A stretch of 64,000 nucleotides of DNA from Actinernus sp. WN-2022 (taxonomy: Eukaryota; Cnidaria; Anthozoa; Actiniaria; Actinernidae): assembly GCA_030867875.1 (NCBI GenBank), contig JAOWCC010000655.1, positions 11,244,269-11,308,268 of the forward strand. Reading direction: 5' to 3'. The translations under genes were made by a program, and so were the position numbers. Positions 45,935-56,660 of the stretch are shown here, one piece after another. A model generated the notes under the pieces. That model worked only from the letters and a program-made list of their open reading frames with translations, did no database searches and was not told where the DNA came from. The first letter of the stretch is position 1, and every line of letters starts with the position of its first letter.

Positions 45935-46072
45935 AGCCAATCACGGGAGCAAGTAAAAACGCAATGAACCAATCACGAGCAAGTAAAAACGCAATGAGCC
46001 AATCACGAGCAAGTAAAAACGCAATGAGCCAATCACGAGCAAGTAAAACCGCAATGAGCCAATCACGAACTG
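45935..46072 (+). repeat. 30-bp tandem repeat, about five copies
   Basis: The core unit AATGAGCCAATCACGAGCAA followed by GTAAAAACGC is repeated. Thirty is divisible by three, so a false frame (MSQSRASKNA repeats) is open on the plus strand and another on the minus strand. Confidence 0.9.
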
Positions 46073-46136
46073 AAGTAATTCGGGATTGGTTTTACTTGAA
46101 CCAATCAAGAGGAAAAGTAAACTCGAAAGCAATGGC

Positions 46137-46372
46137 TGATATTACAGTTGCGTCTACGAATAGTTTCAACTTTCAGCGGTATTGACGCGAACGCCTCACT
46201 TCGATGTAAAAAAAAAAAGCGTCATTCAAACCATCATTCTTGCATGACACCCTCTTAAACAAGAAAGACTAATTTAGATACAGTTCGAATAGTGCTTCAT
46301 TGCAGTGAAGTGAGACGTTCGGGTCAATACCGATGAAACTGCTATTCGCAAACACAACTGTAATATTAAACA
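46137..46372. mobile_element. Inverted-repeat element, copy 1
   Basis: ATTACAGTTGCGTCTACGAA with the following TCAGCGGTATTGACGCGAACG block (46,141-46,200) is inverted at 46,305-46,370 (GTCAATACCGATGAAACTGC and CACAACTGTAAT). A single-arm copy lies at 54,312-54,420. Confidence 0.7.
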
Positions 46373-46493
46373 CTTAATGACTGGCCCCGAGGGAAACAGT
46401 GAGTTTTGTTTCCCTGAGATCCTCGATGGAACATCGAGAATCTCGGGGAAACAAAACTCACTGATTCCCGAGGGGACAGTCATGCATTAAGTG
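46371..46493. repeat. 123-bp near-perfect palindrome with TTAA ends
   Basis: CACTTAATGACTGGCCCCGA at the left is mirrored at the right by GAGGGGACAGTCATGCATTAAGTG. The arms of about 57 bases meet at GATG-GAA-CATC. TTAA at 46,374-46,377 and 46,487-46,490 could be a target duplication. It is probably a hairpin MITE. Confidence 0.85.
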
Positions 46494-47546
46494 ATTTGTT
46501 ATATAGACATAAGTTTTACTAGAGGCAAAGGTGTGCATAAATACAGGACCTACCTGATACGAGCGAGGTTTGTCGTCTTCTCTTCGTGAAGCTGCTTTTC
46601 AACACAAAAAAACTGCCTGCATCGCTACGGCATTTTTAGCATCGTTTTGTGTCTTTCGTGCATCCTTTTTTAGCTCCAATTTCTCACTCTCGCGCTTGAT
46701 AAAGATGTAAATTGTTTCTTTGGAGCTGGTTTCTTTCGAAGAAAAATGGTCAACTTTTGATGAATATCTAGACATTCGTGGTCAACTTTTGATGAATATC
46801 TAGACATTCGTGGCGCGCGCGACAATCACACCATCTTCTGTCACGATGTGATCACGTGGCGGGCAACTATTTTTGAATTGTTGCCCGCGCGGGAAACATT
46901 GAAATTTGACGACTGCCACGTGACCCTGAATCAGCCAATGAGAGCGTGCGTTGTGTCTGGAAAACTTATGGCTATGTAACAACAGCTATTACCTCATTAC
47001 GTACTTTCCGACACTCAATCGTAAACCGCTTAATGATACATATGAAACTCAGTCCGTGTGAAAGCAAAGTTATTTCAGTCAAGCGGGCAGAGCTTTGAAG
47101 GTGAAGGAAATGTCGGGGTAAAATTAAACAGCAAACGAGAGCAAATGAAAAGCCAAGCTGATAGTGTATGCAGTCTCGTTGCTGATTTGAGATTTTCACC
47201 GCGCATTTCTGTACTAAACATAGCAATATCATAGGCCATGAGTACAGCCCTTGTAATCATGGCCAATCAAATTGCGCGTTCTAGGATGCTTCTGAATATA
47301 AAATTAATATATGCTTAGAATATTTCCAATAAAATATAACGTAACTTCGGGAAGTGAAATAAATTCTATGTAATGAACTATATGAATGAGTTGACATGGA
47401 TAGGATTCGCGCATGCGCACAACCATATTACCGGGCAGCCACAGACATCTGAACCTTCGATAACAAGACTTTAGACTTCAAGGAATTTGCTATTCAAAAG
47501 TATCTGGTCTTGTGAAAAACTCTTCAGGACGTTTTTGCTGGGGACA
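46494..47546. other. Intergenic DNA
   Basis: A perfect 32-bp direct duplication, starting GTCAACTTTTGATGAATATC, lies at 46,749-46,812. A short GC hairpin lies near 46,858-46,893. Frames at 46,972-47,266 (minus) have no domain. Confidence 0.45.
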
Positions 47547-47555
47547 GCAAACTTG

Positions 47556-49120
47556 TAGCCTGGGAAACCAGCCGACTCGTATCGCTCCCCACTCGCGAAA
47601 GAGACGTCTGGGCAGCAAGGCAGAAAATTTCATACTGATGACGTAGCAGATAGCCGTTTAACGATGCATAAATTAGTTGCAATTCTCAGAAGCTGAATGC
47701 GAACAACAGAGAGTTCTTTTCAAGGAATATAACAGCGGCTCGGCCCGGTCAAGAGAATTTGTCCTACGACTGTGTCAAAACACAATAGTTGTTTATAATT
47801 TCAAAACCTACACACAGCACAGCAGGCCACTTTTCAAGCCAGCTCTTTTGCCAGGTCAGTAGCCGAAGAGGTTAGCTACAGAATGCAGCGGTTATTTTCA
47901 GGAATACTACCGAGGCTGCCCGTTTGCTTGGGTGAACGGCCATCACGTTCGTGATTCATAGCGCACTTACATGTAATTATGTTTATTCATAGCCTAGATT
48001 CACTGTCTGGACGATTTATCCGGCAACAACTCAAGCATGTCTTTAAGGCATGGTTTTTGAACCGTTCTGATAAAACATTAAAAATTCGTTATCTTTGTTA
48101 TTTAGGTATGAAATACCCTATAACTTTGGAATAATACGGTAATCGTGTGTCTTAACATTTAAGTATCAGTATTTTGGTGTTTTGAAGGTCACGTGACCTT
48201 AAGGCTTATAAAACAAAGAAGTTTTTGTTTTGTTTCAGATTTTCGATTCGAAATGTTAAGCTTGTTATGGGAAATGAGACTGTGTCCGGAATGGTTGACT
48301 TTTTATCACTGAAGAGGATCTAAATGGCGAAAAATGGTTCCAAGAATAGGTCACGTGACCTGTTTTCTATATTTTCGCCTTAACAGTCTATCAAGGTCAA
48401 CCATTCCGGACTGATCTTTAAAGTCAACCACAAGTGTAACCAGATAAACACAAAATCGTTACTTAAAATATACAATGCACCACCCCGTTTTTAGTTTAAT
48501 TTTCAACTTTTTGTGATCACGTGGTTGGTCACGTGATAGACATTTTATCATTTTTTTATGTTAGGACGACTAAAAACGCTGATATTAGTTATAACCACCA
48601 TTGTTGTAGGATTTGAGCAAATTCAAGTGACTCTATTCAAGAAAATAGCTGTAGCCTCGTTTTCATGTTCAAACCATGCCTTTACATGCTTGAGAACTAC
48701 TCATCCAGTCTTCTGTGATAGCTCAGTGTGTGTAGGTTTACTGATAAATTATAAACAACTATGACAGTACCTTTTTGATCACTTACTTGTAAATGTTTTG
48801 ACAGTACGACATTTCGCTTTAATAGCCGCTGAAAGACTCAGTATGCAAAGAGCCAATAACAGCACCGGCACACGCTAAATAGGCTTGAATTTCATGGTTG
48901 TTCGTGATGGTGATCCACTGCCAAGCAAACGAGCAGCCTCGGTAGTTATATTCCTCGAAAAGAACTCTGTTGTTCGCATTCGGCTTCTGAGAATTGCAAC
49001 TAATTCATGCATTGTGAAACGGCTATCTGCTAGGTCATCAGTATGGAATTTTCTGCCTCGCTCCCCAGACGTCTCTTTCGCGGGTGGGGAGTGATAAGAG
49101 TCGGCTGGTTTCCCAGGCTA
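47556..49120. mobile_element. 1,565-bp MULE-like non-autonomous element with 9-bp target duplication
   Basis: The element starts TAGCCTGGGAAACCAGCCGA and ends with its complement. Long TIRs (about 47,556-47,740 and 48,938-49,120) share AGAGACGTCTGGG, AGATAGCCGTTT and GTTGCAATTCTCAGAAGC. GCAAACTTG flanks both sides exactly (47,547-47,555 and 49,121-49,129). Long TIRs with a 9-bp duplication are typical of Mutator-like elements. The interior has no transposase-like frame, so it would depend on enzyme made elsewhere. An inner inverted pair (GTCCGGAATGGTTGAC near 48,278; GTCAACCATTCCGGAC near 48,397) is also present. Confidence 0.85.
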
Positions 49121-49129
49121 GCAAACTTG

Positions 49130-49948
49130 TAAAGAGTACGTTGTCACTAGAGGGCGAAACCAAGCAATAGCGTGACCATTAGAGTGCGTGACCATGCAAA
49201 GAGCGTGACCATCAGAGAGCTTAAAGTTCCCATTACCCCACTTAGTTTTATTTATTTTCAAAGCCTAGATGAAAATCGAGGAAGAAAGAAAAAAGTTAAA
49301 TCGGTATAATCCGTGATTAAAGTCTCGCGCATTTTGTTTCACGACCGCGCAGTTTGATGTCTTGATCGAGTGACGTAAGATCAAGAAAAAGTGCTATTGC
49401 TATTTACAGCGGTCTTACCCATGACGATGGTTCGTACTTCATATATGATCTAGGCTAAACTGCAGAATACCTCGCAAATACTCCCTCCCTACAAAATATC
49501 ACTTAAAAACTGTGCCAAATTCTCAATTTTCTTTCCGATGTATTCAGACTCGTTCTAATATTGATTTCGGACTTATAGTACTATTTAGTATATACCACAC
49601 CAGTGAATATCACTTTTCGCGCGCTCTGATTGTCTACTCAAACAGTGAATATGATTACATATTCACCTCCGAGCAAAGCAGCGATCATCTCGCGCGAGTT
49701 TTTGTCCATTTGACAGAAAATAAAATAATATTTGGTGCTGGCTATTTAACTGGAGTGTGGTATATACTAAAACGTATATATACTCGCCGAAGCGGCTCGG
49801 TAAATATCCACCACTATTCACCTCCACTTCGTTGAATAATTGTTAAATAGAGGACATAATAATAATAATTGACCATATATGAAGTACTTACCATGACGAT
49901 ATGTATTTGATTCGAAATTCGCGCGATAAGTAATCACTGATGGATCAC
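49130..49948. other. Intergenic DNA, no supported gene
   Basis: A short GAGCGTGACCAT repetition lies near 49,163-49,213. The 107-codon plus frame at 49,512-49,835 has no recognisable domain. Confidence 0.4.
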
Positions 49949-50414
49949 TCAAGCGGAGCATCACAGAGATGTTCACTACAACTGAAGGGTATAACAAATC
50001 CCCGGAGCTCCTTTTTATACCGGAACTTCGTGTTCCGGTATAAAAAGGGGAGCCCAGAGGTTAAAGGGGCTATGTCATGGTACTGCGCATGTATCGAGTA
50101 ATCGCTCGTCTAGTTGCTGTTAATTGGATACAAACAGTTAAATTGCCCTCCCTCAATGTTTGATTCAAAGGATTTTCAATATTTTCCCTGGAGACTGTTT
50201 AAATACACTGTTTGTTTGTCATTTTTGCATATTTACTTTCATTTTAAGCATCCCACATGGCCGAGAGGTTCGTTAGTTCATATCAAAATCGGTGGAAATA
50301 GCGGTTTCCGGCCCGGAAAAACGAATTTAAAGTCTTACCGTGACACAGCCCCTTTAAATGTCACCTTCAGTTGTCAATCAGCCTTTGTGAACATCTGCGT
50401 GATGCTCCGCTTGA
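49949..50414. mobile_element. TIR element interrupted by a MITE
   Basis: TCAAGCGGAGCATCACAGAG at the left is mirrored by GCGTGATGCTCCGCTTGA at the right, and the arms continue through GTGAACATC. Inside lies a perfect hairpin (about 50,008-50,054, core CCGGAACTTCGTGTTCCGG) and a second TIR element at 50,061-50,358. The outer element without the insert would be about 170 bp. Confidence 0.8.
50061..50358. mobile_element. 298-bp MITE, ends TTAAAGGGGCTATGTCA
   Basis: TTAAAGGGGCTATGTCATGG is mirrored by CCGTGACACAGCCCCTTTAA. The element lies within 49,949-50,414 and is therefore younger. It is non-coding. Confidence 0.85.
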
Positions 50415-50763
50415 TTGCTCCCTACTAATTTCTTACTGCGCAAAATTCAAATGCAACATTAAAATGTTTAACTTCAGAGTAAGGGCTACCGAGTTCGTAA
50501 ACAGTCATAAAATACCATTGGCAGTCATAAATGGGCAACTATCTTCCCTCTGGTCACTTTTTTATGGTTTGTTCAATTTTAAACCTTAACAATCTAGCAT
50601 TTCAAAGGAGAAGCTGATATGCTCGCTTGCTTTCTTCACTGCTCAGTAATTTGAATTTTAAATTTCGAGCTCGCCATGCGTGAAAAGAGGAGGGGCTAAC
50701 CTATTTATACCGAAACTTCGTGTTTATTAAGTAAGGGTTATACAATGAACGGTTTATGGATTT

Positions 50764-51103
50764 AAGCCTGGTTTTCACTAGCGACGCAAGCACAAGCACA
50801 AGAGTCCTTATTTCACAGTGAAAACGAGCTCGACGCAAGCGCAAGCACAAGAATCAAATGTTTTCCTTTTCCTTATGCTTGCGTTCGCGTTGTGCTAGTG
50901 AAAACGGAAGACAACGCAAGCACAATGGAGTCTTTGACAGCTAATTACGTTTGACCAATCGAGCACGATGGCTGCCATATTGGTTATTGGCCGCTACACA
51001 AAGAGACAAGTGACCAGCTAGTCTTGCGCTTATTGCACGTTTCGTTTTCACTTGACGCATATCTCTTGTGCTTGCGCTTGCGTCGCTAGCAAAAACCAGG
51101 CTT
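50764..51103. mobile_element. 340-bp MITE, ends AAGCCTGGTTTTCACTAGCG
   Basis: The left and right ends share AAGCCTGGTTTT..CTAGCGACGCAAGC in inverted orientation. Copies of GACGCAAGC.CAAGCACAAG occur inside both arms. There is no gene. Confidence 0.85.
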
Positions 51104-51121
51104 TAGAGTGTCGAGAATTAT

Positions 51122-51670
51122 TTTATTTTTATTTTTATTTACTTACTTCGGCCATAATAGAAGATAAAACATAGAATAAAGTAAAATATACAACAAACAA
51201 AACATAGAGGCCAGGAGAACCAACACAGCGTTAGCCAATTACGTTGGTTTCCTATGAAAAATAAAATTACAATAAATGATCTAATTACAGTACTTATTTT
51301 AACCTAAAAGCAGCATTTGAGAGGTGCGGTTAACTGTCTTGCCTGGTGACATTTCAGACATACAGACTTCCAAGACCTAGGGTTCTCGATGTCAAATACA
51401 GAAGTGATGGCAGACACGTAATATTTAAATAGTAATGATCTAAACTTAGGTAAAGAGATATCTGATTTACGCAGTTCGTGTGGAAGTGTATTCCAAGTTC
51501 GGGACGCTCTTATAAAATAACTATTTTGGTAACACAGGGTCTTGACATTAGGAATCTGATAAGTAATAAGATTAAGTGAGTTATCCATCGAACGTAGAGA
51601 GATACTTAAATTCACCCTGTTTACAAGCTTTGGCAAAACATCTGGAGCTAAGGTTACTAAACCGTGTTTT
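51122..51670 (-). pseudogene. LINE 3' end with C-terminal ORF2 fragment
   Basis: The minus-strand frame 51,636-51,304 reads NRVNLSISLRSMDNSL, then FIRASRTWNTLPHELRKSD, then LPKFRSLLFKYY. The RxWNxLP motif and length match the ORF2 C-terminus of CR1/L2-like LINEs. The TATTTTTATTT tail at 51,122-51,142 is the element 3' end. The RT core is absent, so this is a truncated copy. Confidence 0.75.
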
Positions 51671-51971
51671 GCCTAATACAAGAAGATGAGGTCAAGGTAT
51701 CGGCATACCAGTAATTAGATAGAAGGCCACGAGGGCGCAACCACGAGCGTTCATTGTCGAACTACCTTAGATATGCTCACATCCACGAAGGAATTTTGAA
51801 AGCTTTTATATGATTTCTCACCGATTCGTCAACATCATTAGCCCCACATGACAGGGGAATAATGGTTATGAATGATCGTTGCTGAGCGCGCTACGGTGTT
51901 TGCCTCTGACTTGTGGCTAGCTGGCTGGAAAGCAGCACTGCTGTTGAGTGTTTGGTATGCTGTCGTGAGAA

Positions 51972-52311
51972 ATGAGTGAATTAACGGAGCTAGAGGCCCT
52001 CGAATGCGAATTGGCCACTCAAGAACTTGTGAAAACTGATGAATACTCTATTTAGGGTTTCGGACTATATGAAAGTGGAAATTTCGACTAGCAGACTAGT
52101 ACGGCGGTGAGGGTTACAAAAGGCCGAGTAGTACTCTAACTAAAAATGTGTCCAACGCTCTTCAAGCATCTAAAGCAGACGAAGGTTCTGATCAAAAGAA
52201 GCCACGAGTATCAGAGCTAGACGAGAAGTTGGGCGAGTCCAGTAATGCAGACCCAGGCTCAACAACACTAGTCGTTGAACATGGCGGTAACCGACTATCG
52301 TTCAAGTTTCG
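51972..52311 (+). pseudogene. Disrupted first exon of a protein gene
   Basis: From ATG 51,972 the frame reads MSELTELEALECELATQELV and stops at TAG near 52,053. A second frame continues with GLYESGNFD, and the third gives GYKRPSSTLTKNVSNAL, then KPRVSELDEKLGE, then VVEHGGNRLSFKFR up to CG|GTGAGT at 52,312. The pieces follow one another as one acidic, charged protein would, with at least two frame breaks. The preserved donor argues against a processed copy. It is a recent pseudogene or an exon with sequence errors. The family was not recognised. Confidence 0.45.
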
Positions 52312-52493
52312 GTGAGTGCTAAGAGGTTAGTGTGCTTTGTTTGAGCAACTTCGGACGCCTGATTTCCTTAAGTGACTTGACTCCTAATGTTTTAGGAGTC
52401 AAGGTTAATTGTTAGTTTTCTCAAAACCCGAGTGAGACAAAAAATATTAAAGTTATGACTGCTTATTGTTTGTAGTATAAGGATTTAAAGTGC

Positions 52494-53178
52494 CTATAAC
52501 CCCAAAAATATTTTTTTTTTAATTGAAACTTTAAACCATTATTTAGAACTTAAGGCAAAAATAGGAGGCTAAAACTCAACAGTATTTTTTTTACGGCGTT
52601 TCAAAGTTGAGAACCAGAACATGTGGCCGTCAGTTTTCAATTCCCTTTGGGAGCCTGGAGACCAGTGGCCTATGACGTGTATGTAGTCAGGCGTTCGTTC
52701 AATCCCATACAAACGTCTCTTATTTCTGCGACTCTTTCAAGCTCACCACATGATAAATATTCATTGAAATATCACCAAACTTGGTAAATTTACTAATTTC
52801 GTTGTGCTCTTTCTTGTGATGGAGTTTATAATAGGAGGTTTTTCCTTTTTGAATTCTTTTTCTTATTCAGATTTTCCAAGTCCTTTGAGAATACCAAGAC
52901 AATAGTCTAAATTAAAGGAACAAAAGAAACCGTGCAAAGGATTCTGGTAGTTGTAGTAAAATGCGCCCGATTGACGTCATAATTCCAGGCCCTCACCAAG
53001 GCTCGCGCTGACTTCCAACTGGAAACAGGAAGCCCAAAACGGATGTTTTCGCTAACTTTGACGCCAGTAAAATCGTCGAAGTTTAGTTTTTTCACTTTTA
53101 TTTTTTCGTATTCTTTGTCAGGGTGCAATACAGAATAGACCTCAAAAATATTTTTTGGGGGGTTATTGGCACTTTAAA
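52494..53178. mobile_element. 685-bp MITE, ends TTTAAAGTGCCTATAACCCC
   Basis: The left end TTTAAAGTGCCTATAACCCC and the right end GGGGTTATTGGCACTTTAAA are inverted repeats, extended by AAAAATATTTTT. The minus-strand frame at 52,907-53,128 lies inside and is not called. The TIR resembles that of 56,661-56,928. Confidence 0.8.
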
Positions 53179-53325
53179 GAAACTATTGATTTGTTACTGA
53201 AACTGGTTTTTGTTGAGAAGTAATATTTAACAAAATTTGCGTTTTGTAAAATTGTAATCAAAGCCATGCCGGATTTAAACACCATTGCCTTGCATTTGAT
53301 TAGTTTTAGTTTTACTCGAGAAGGA

Positions 53326-53496
53326 TGTCAAGTGGGGAGGGCTTTGAAGCACAAGGAAAATGTGGGGTTAGTTCTTAGTATTCCCTAAGTAACGCCTTTG
53401 AAACAAAGGAGAACAAAATATGTTACTTAGGGAATACTGATTACTAGGTATTAACCCCTCTCTCTCCCTGTACTTCAAGGCCCTCCCCACTTGACA
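53326..53496. mobile_element. 171-bp hairpin MITE
   Basis: TGTCAAGTGGGGAGGGC is mirrored by GCCCTCCCCACTTGACA. The arms of about 70 bases continue through TAGTATTCCCTAAGTAACG, with a loop of about 25 bases. Confidence 0.85.
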
Positions 53497-53751
53497 ATCT
53501 TAGTTACTATGGGATTTAGGGAGCTGAAATGGTGGGCACTGATTGGCTGAGACAATACCAGGAGCATCCACCTTTCACGCGTTGTTATGGTTACCAGTGG
53601 TAAGATATTCGACAGCCAAATAAAAATATTACGAACGAACAAGGAGAGCGAGAGGAGAGTTTGATTCTTCATCTGAGAGTTCCTTGGGCATCGATAAAGA
53701 TAATTTAATATATAATTTTCGATGAAATACCAGTGTCTATTTCTTTCTAAT

Positions 53752-53812
53752 AAGTGATATCTTCACACGTGAAGATATAAATGATATCTTCACACGTGAA
53801 GATATCACTTTT
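53752..53812. repeat. Double palindrome ATCTTCACACGTGAAGAT
   Basis: The perfect palindrome ATCTTCACACGTGAAGAT occurs twice in direct order, separated by eight bases. Each carries a CACGTG E-box. Confidence 0.9.
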
Positions 53813-53884
53813 GAAAAGATTTCAAGCCTTTTTAGTAAGAGATTGAAACTAGCATTTCATCAATAATTATATATTAAACAGAAC

Positions 53885-54018
53885 ATTACATGGCCGCTTA
53901 GAGATACGGATTTTATCTTCTCGTGTTGATTAGTATCTTACTCGTTCGCTGCGCTCACTCGTAAGATATTTCATCAACACTCGAAGATAAAATCCGTATC
54001 TCCGCGCGGCCATGTAAT
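53885..54018. repeat. 134-bp inverted repeat (hairpin)
   Basis: ATTACATGGCCGC..AGAGAT at the left is mirrored by ATCTCCGCGCGGCCATGTAAT at the right. The arms share ACGGATTTTATCTTC and meet around CTCGTTCGCTGCGCTCACTCG. Confidence 0.85.
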
Positions 54019-54311
54019 ATCCTCTATTTATGTCAGGACGACAACGGAAACAGTACATGTTTGTGGGAAATCTCACATCAATTCCACCTCAAGTGAATAG
54101 TTGAATGTTAGAATAATATTCTTGAGTGTTGCGTCTATGAGTTATAAAGGTTTATATTTTGAATATCGTAATGGTGACGCCGGTCAAACAGGGTATTTAC
54201 TGTCATTGAATTCAACTTATTTCTAATTCAGACAAAATATTTGGTAAAATGACTGGTATACGAGTCTACTACTAATGAGGTATTAATGAAAACTACGAAC
54301 CAGTGGTGTCA

Positions 54312-54420
54312 TTAGCTGATATTACAGTGGCGTCTACGAATAGCAGTTTTAGCGGTATTCGCCTCACTTCGATGTCATGAAGCACCATTAATATTGAAAC
54401 CATTATTCTTGTATAACACC
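54312..54420 (+). repeat. Copy 2 of the 46.1-kb repeat (one arm)
   Basis: GCTGATATTACAGTGGCGTC, the following CTACGAATAG, the CGCCTCACTTCGATGT block and CCATTATTCTTG match 46,136-46,250 in order, with small gaps. Confidence 0.75.
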
Positions 54421-54602
54421 AACAAGCACGATAAGTCCATTATCCTTCTTGCATACTCATTAGCATTTAGTTATGGCATTAAGTCACCCATAACTCCACC
54501 CGTCACGTTAGCAAATACCATTCTGCCCTCTCCAACATTATTGCTCTCACCCACTCCCAATCCCTTAGCTCAACCCAAAGAATACTCTCTGATCCAACTT
54601 AC

Positions 54603-54845
54603 GGTAAATTTAAATCTCTGACAGTTTTTAAGAGACTCATAATATTGGTCTTGAAGTGCCTTCACCCAAAATAAGATGTTCTTCTCGGATGTTTTAAATG
54701 CAGCACAGCGATCCGATGGCTTATAGATTCCAATATCTATTTCTTCGAATTTTAGCTTTCCGGATCCTGGCCCCTTTGCTTCAGGTCGTCGTACGTGTCG
54801 TATATAAAAGCACTGGCCATCTGGGTAAAAAACGCGGTCCTTCGG
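54603..54845 (-). CDS. Candidate internal exon, unknown protein
   Basis: On the minus strand 81 codons run from about 54,845 to a perfect donor ACC|GTAAGT at 54,602-54,597. The product includes DRVFYPDGQCFYIRHVRRPE, then KLKFEEIDIGIYKPSDRCAAF, then ILFWVKALQDQYYESL. The mixed hydrophobic and charged pattern looks like a folded domain, and base composition is GC-richer than its surroundings. The frame is open further upstream to 54,875. No family is recognised. The next exon to the left was not found; DNA at 54,000-54,590 is mostly repeats. Confidence 0.4.
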
Positions 54846-54888
54846 CTTTCGCATGAGTGAAGTTAAATAAAACATTAAACTGGCTTAC

Positions 54889-54942
54889 ATTTGAGAGATG
54901 AGACTCCAAGTTACAGAGAAAGTTGCTCGCGGATTCCGCCAT
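54889..54942 (-). CDS. Candidate first exon upstream of the 54.6-kb exon
   Basis: Minus strand: CAAGATGGCGG provides a strong start at 54,942. Eighteen codons (MAESASNFLCNLESHLSN) lead to AAT|GTAAGC. Joining to 54,845 would keep phase 0 but needs a 43-bp intron, shorter than usual in animals. A small indel, or a different downstream exon, is equally possible. Confidence 0.35.
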
Positions 54943-56660
54943 CTTGCTTTACTGTATTAAATTATGTAAATAAATTAACCTGGCGATTGTTGCGTGACCA
55001 GCACAGTGCGATCTGATTGGTGTGAATTTGACCTTTAACGCATGCGCTGAACGCTTGCTACACGGAATAAAAAATAAAAAAAAACGACTTGCATTTTAAG
55101 ACTCGGTGCTGCCACAGGCAGCCCGAGTAAATAGTTCTTCGAAGTCCGAAGACTTTGAGATTCAAACAAATGTCATAATTACTGGGAAACTGACATGTCA
55201 ACAGTAAAGAAGTGAAGTGACTTGCAAATAAAAAAACCTGCCTCAAACGGGATAACAACCAACTTTCTCAGGACCCTTACCAACTTGTTGTTAAACTCTC
55301 TGGTCCCAAAATGAATAATAATCCATGTGGGATAACTATACATCATTGTACAACAATACTCTTAATTACAAAGGACAGAAACAAGGGTACGCCCTCGGCA
55401 TTTGAAATTTCACGCGGATTTTGAAACCCACGTCGAATCGGATGACTCGTATATGAAATAATTTACTCCAAATATAACATGGTGTTTATAAAAGGTCATT
55501 TATCTGTCCAGCATGTTTTTCTATAAGAAACGATACCTCCTTTGACGTCATGTCGTTACCATACTGAGATTCCTTTTCAAAATAAGCCGGTCATCGGAGC
55601 TTCTGAGCAGGAACACAACTTTATCTGAGGTGTTCGGTTCAATGTTACTGTAATCGCTATAGAAAAAAACAATATTTGATGGATCTGGTACCAATCAATA
55701 AAATATCGAGAAACATTTGGCAACAGTATACCTTAAGACAAAAAGATTAGGGAATGGAGCTAAGTAAATAACACATTGAACTGAGAAAAATGATATGCAC
55801 AAACTATAAAGAATGGTTACAAGTTAATACATAAAATTCCGAGGATAAGGAAACTCTTCTTAGAGAAAACTAAGTCAAAGAAGAGGAACACAAGACGTAA
55901 CATCACTCAAAAGTTTATTGCTCTTCATTATTTCAAATGTATTTTAACAAGCTACACCTTTGAGGTGACTATCAACTATTTGACTGTCTTGATAGTTTTA
56001 CAAATTAAAACTGATCACTGAAAACTTCATTACTTTACAAAACTACTTCTTCAACTACTTTTAAGAAATTATGTATTATACAAATGTAGCTCGTACAATA
56101 GGCATTTTGCAGGAAACAGTCACGTGCTGATATATCACTTCAATAACGAATGAATTGAACTCGTAATCCCATGGGGAAGGCTTTACTGGATGGCAAACAA
56201 TCTTTAGAAACGTCGTGTTAGAAAGATTGACAATCGATTGGAGGTGGAAAATAGCATTTACAAACAGGTTTTGCTAATAACACTACCGATCTCGTAAAAG
56301 TGCCTTTGAATAAATGAAGTCCGATACTTTGTTGCCACTCAGTCAATCACGTGATTGTATCCTGCAAAGGTTGCATTGTTCTGAGTAGTCAGCTGTTATG
56401 AGGACTTGTAATAAATGGCAAATACGTCTCACAATAATCTAAAATCTCATAAGAACTCGATACTTACTATACCATCTACAATCTCTCTGTTCTCTAATAA
56501 AATGTTACTTAATACTACGCGGTATCATACACTGTTTTCAAAAAGGTTGTTACGGATAAATGAGAAAGGACTTTCCCAGACACAAATGGCTTGTGGTTGT
56601 TGCTGTCTGGTGAAATCGTTGTTTTTTTAGTTCAAAAGCTATGAGGAATATTAATGGTCC
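54943..56660. other. Intergenic DNA, no supported gene
   Basis: Short frames only (for example 56,415-56,630 plus). No repeat structure stood out. Confidence 0.4.

Noticed and set aside
49512..49835. 107-residue plus-strand frame
   Set aside because: No domain, no splice or promoter support, and typical AT-rich composition.
52907..53128. 73-residue minus-strand frame with a protein-like start
   Set aside because: It lies wholly inside a 685-bp MITE. No splice context and no domain.
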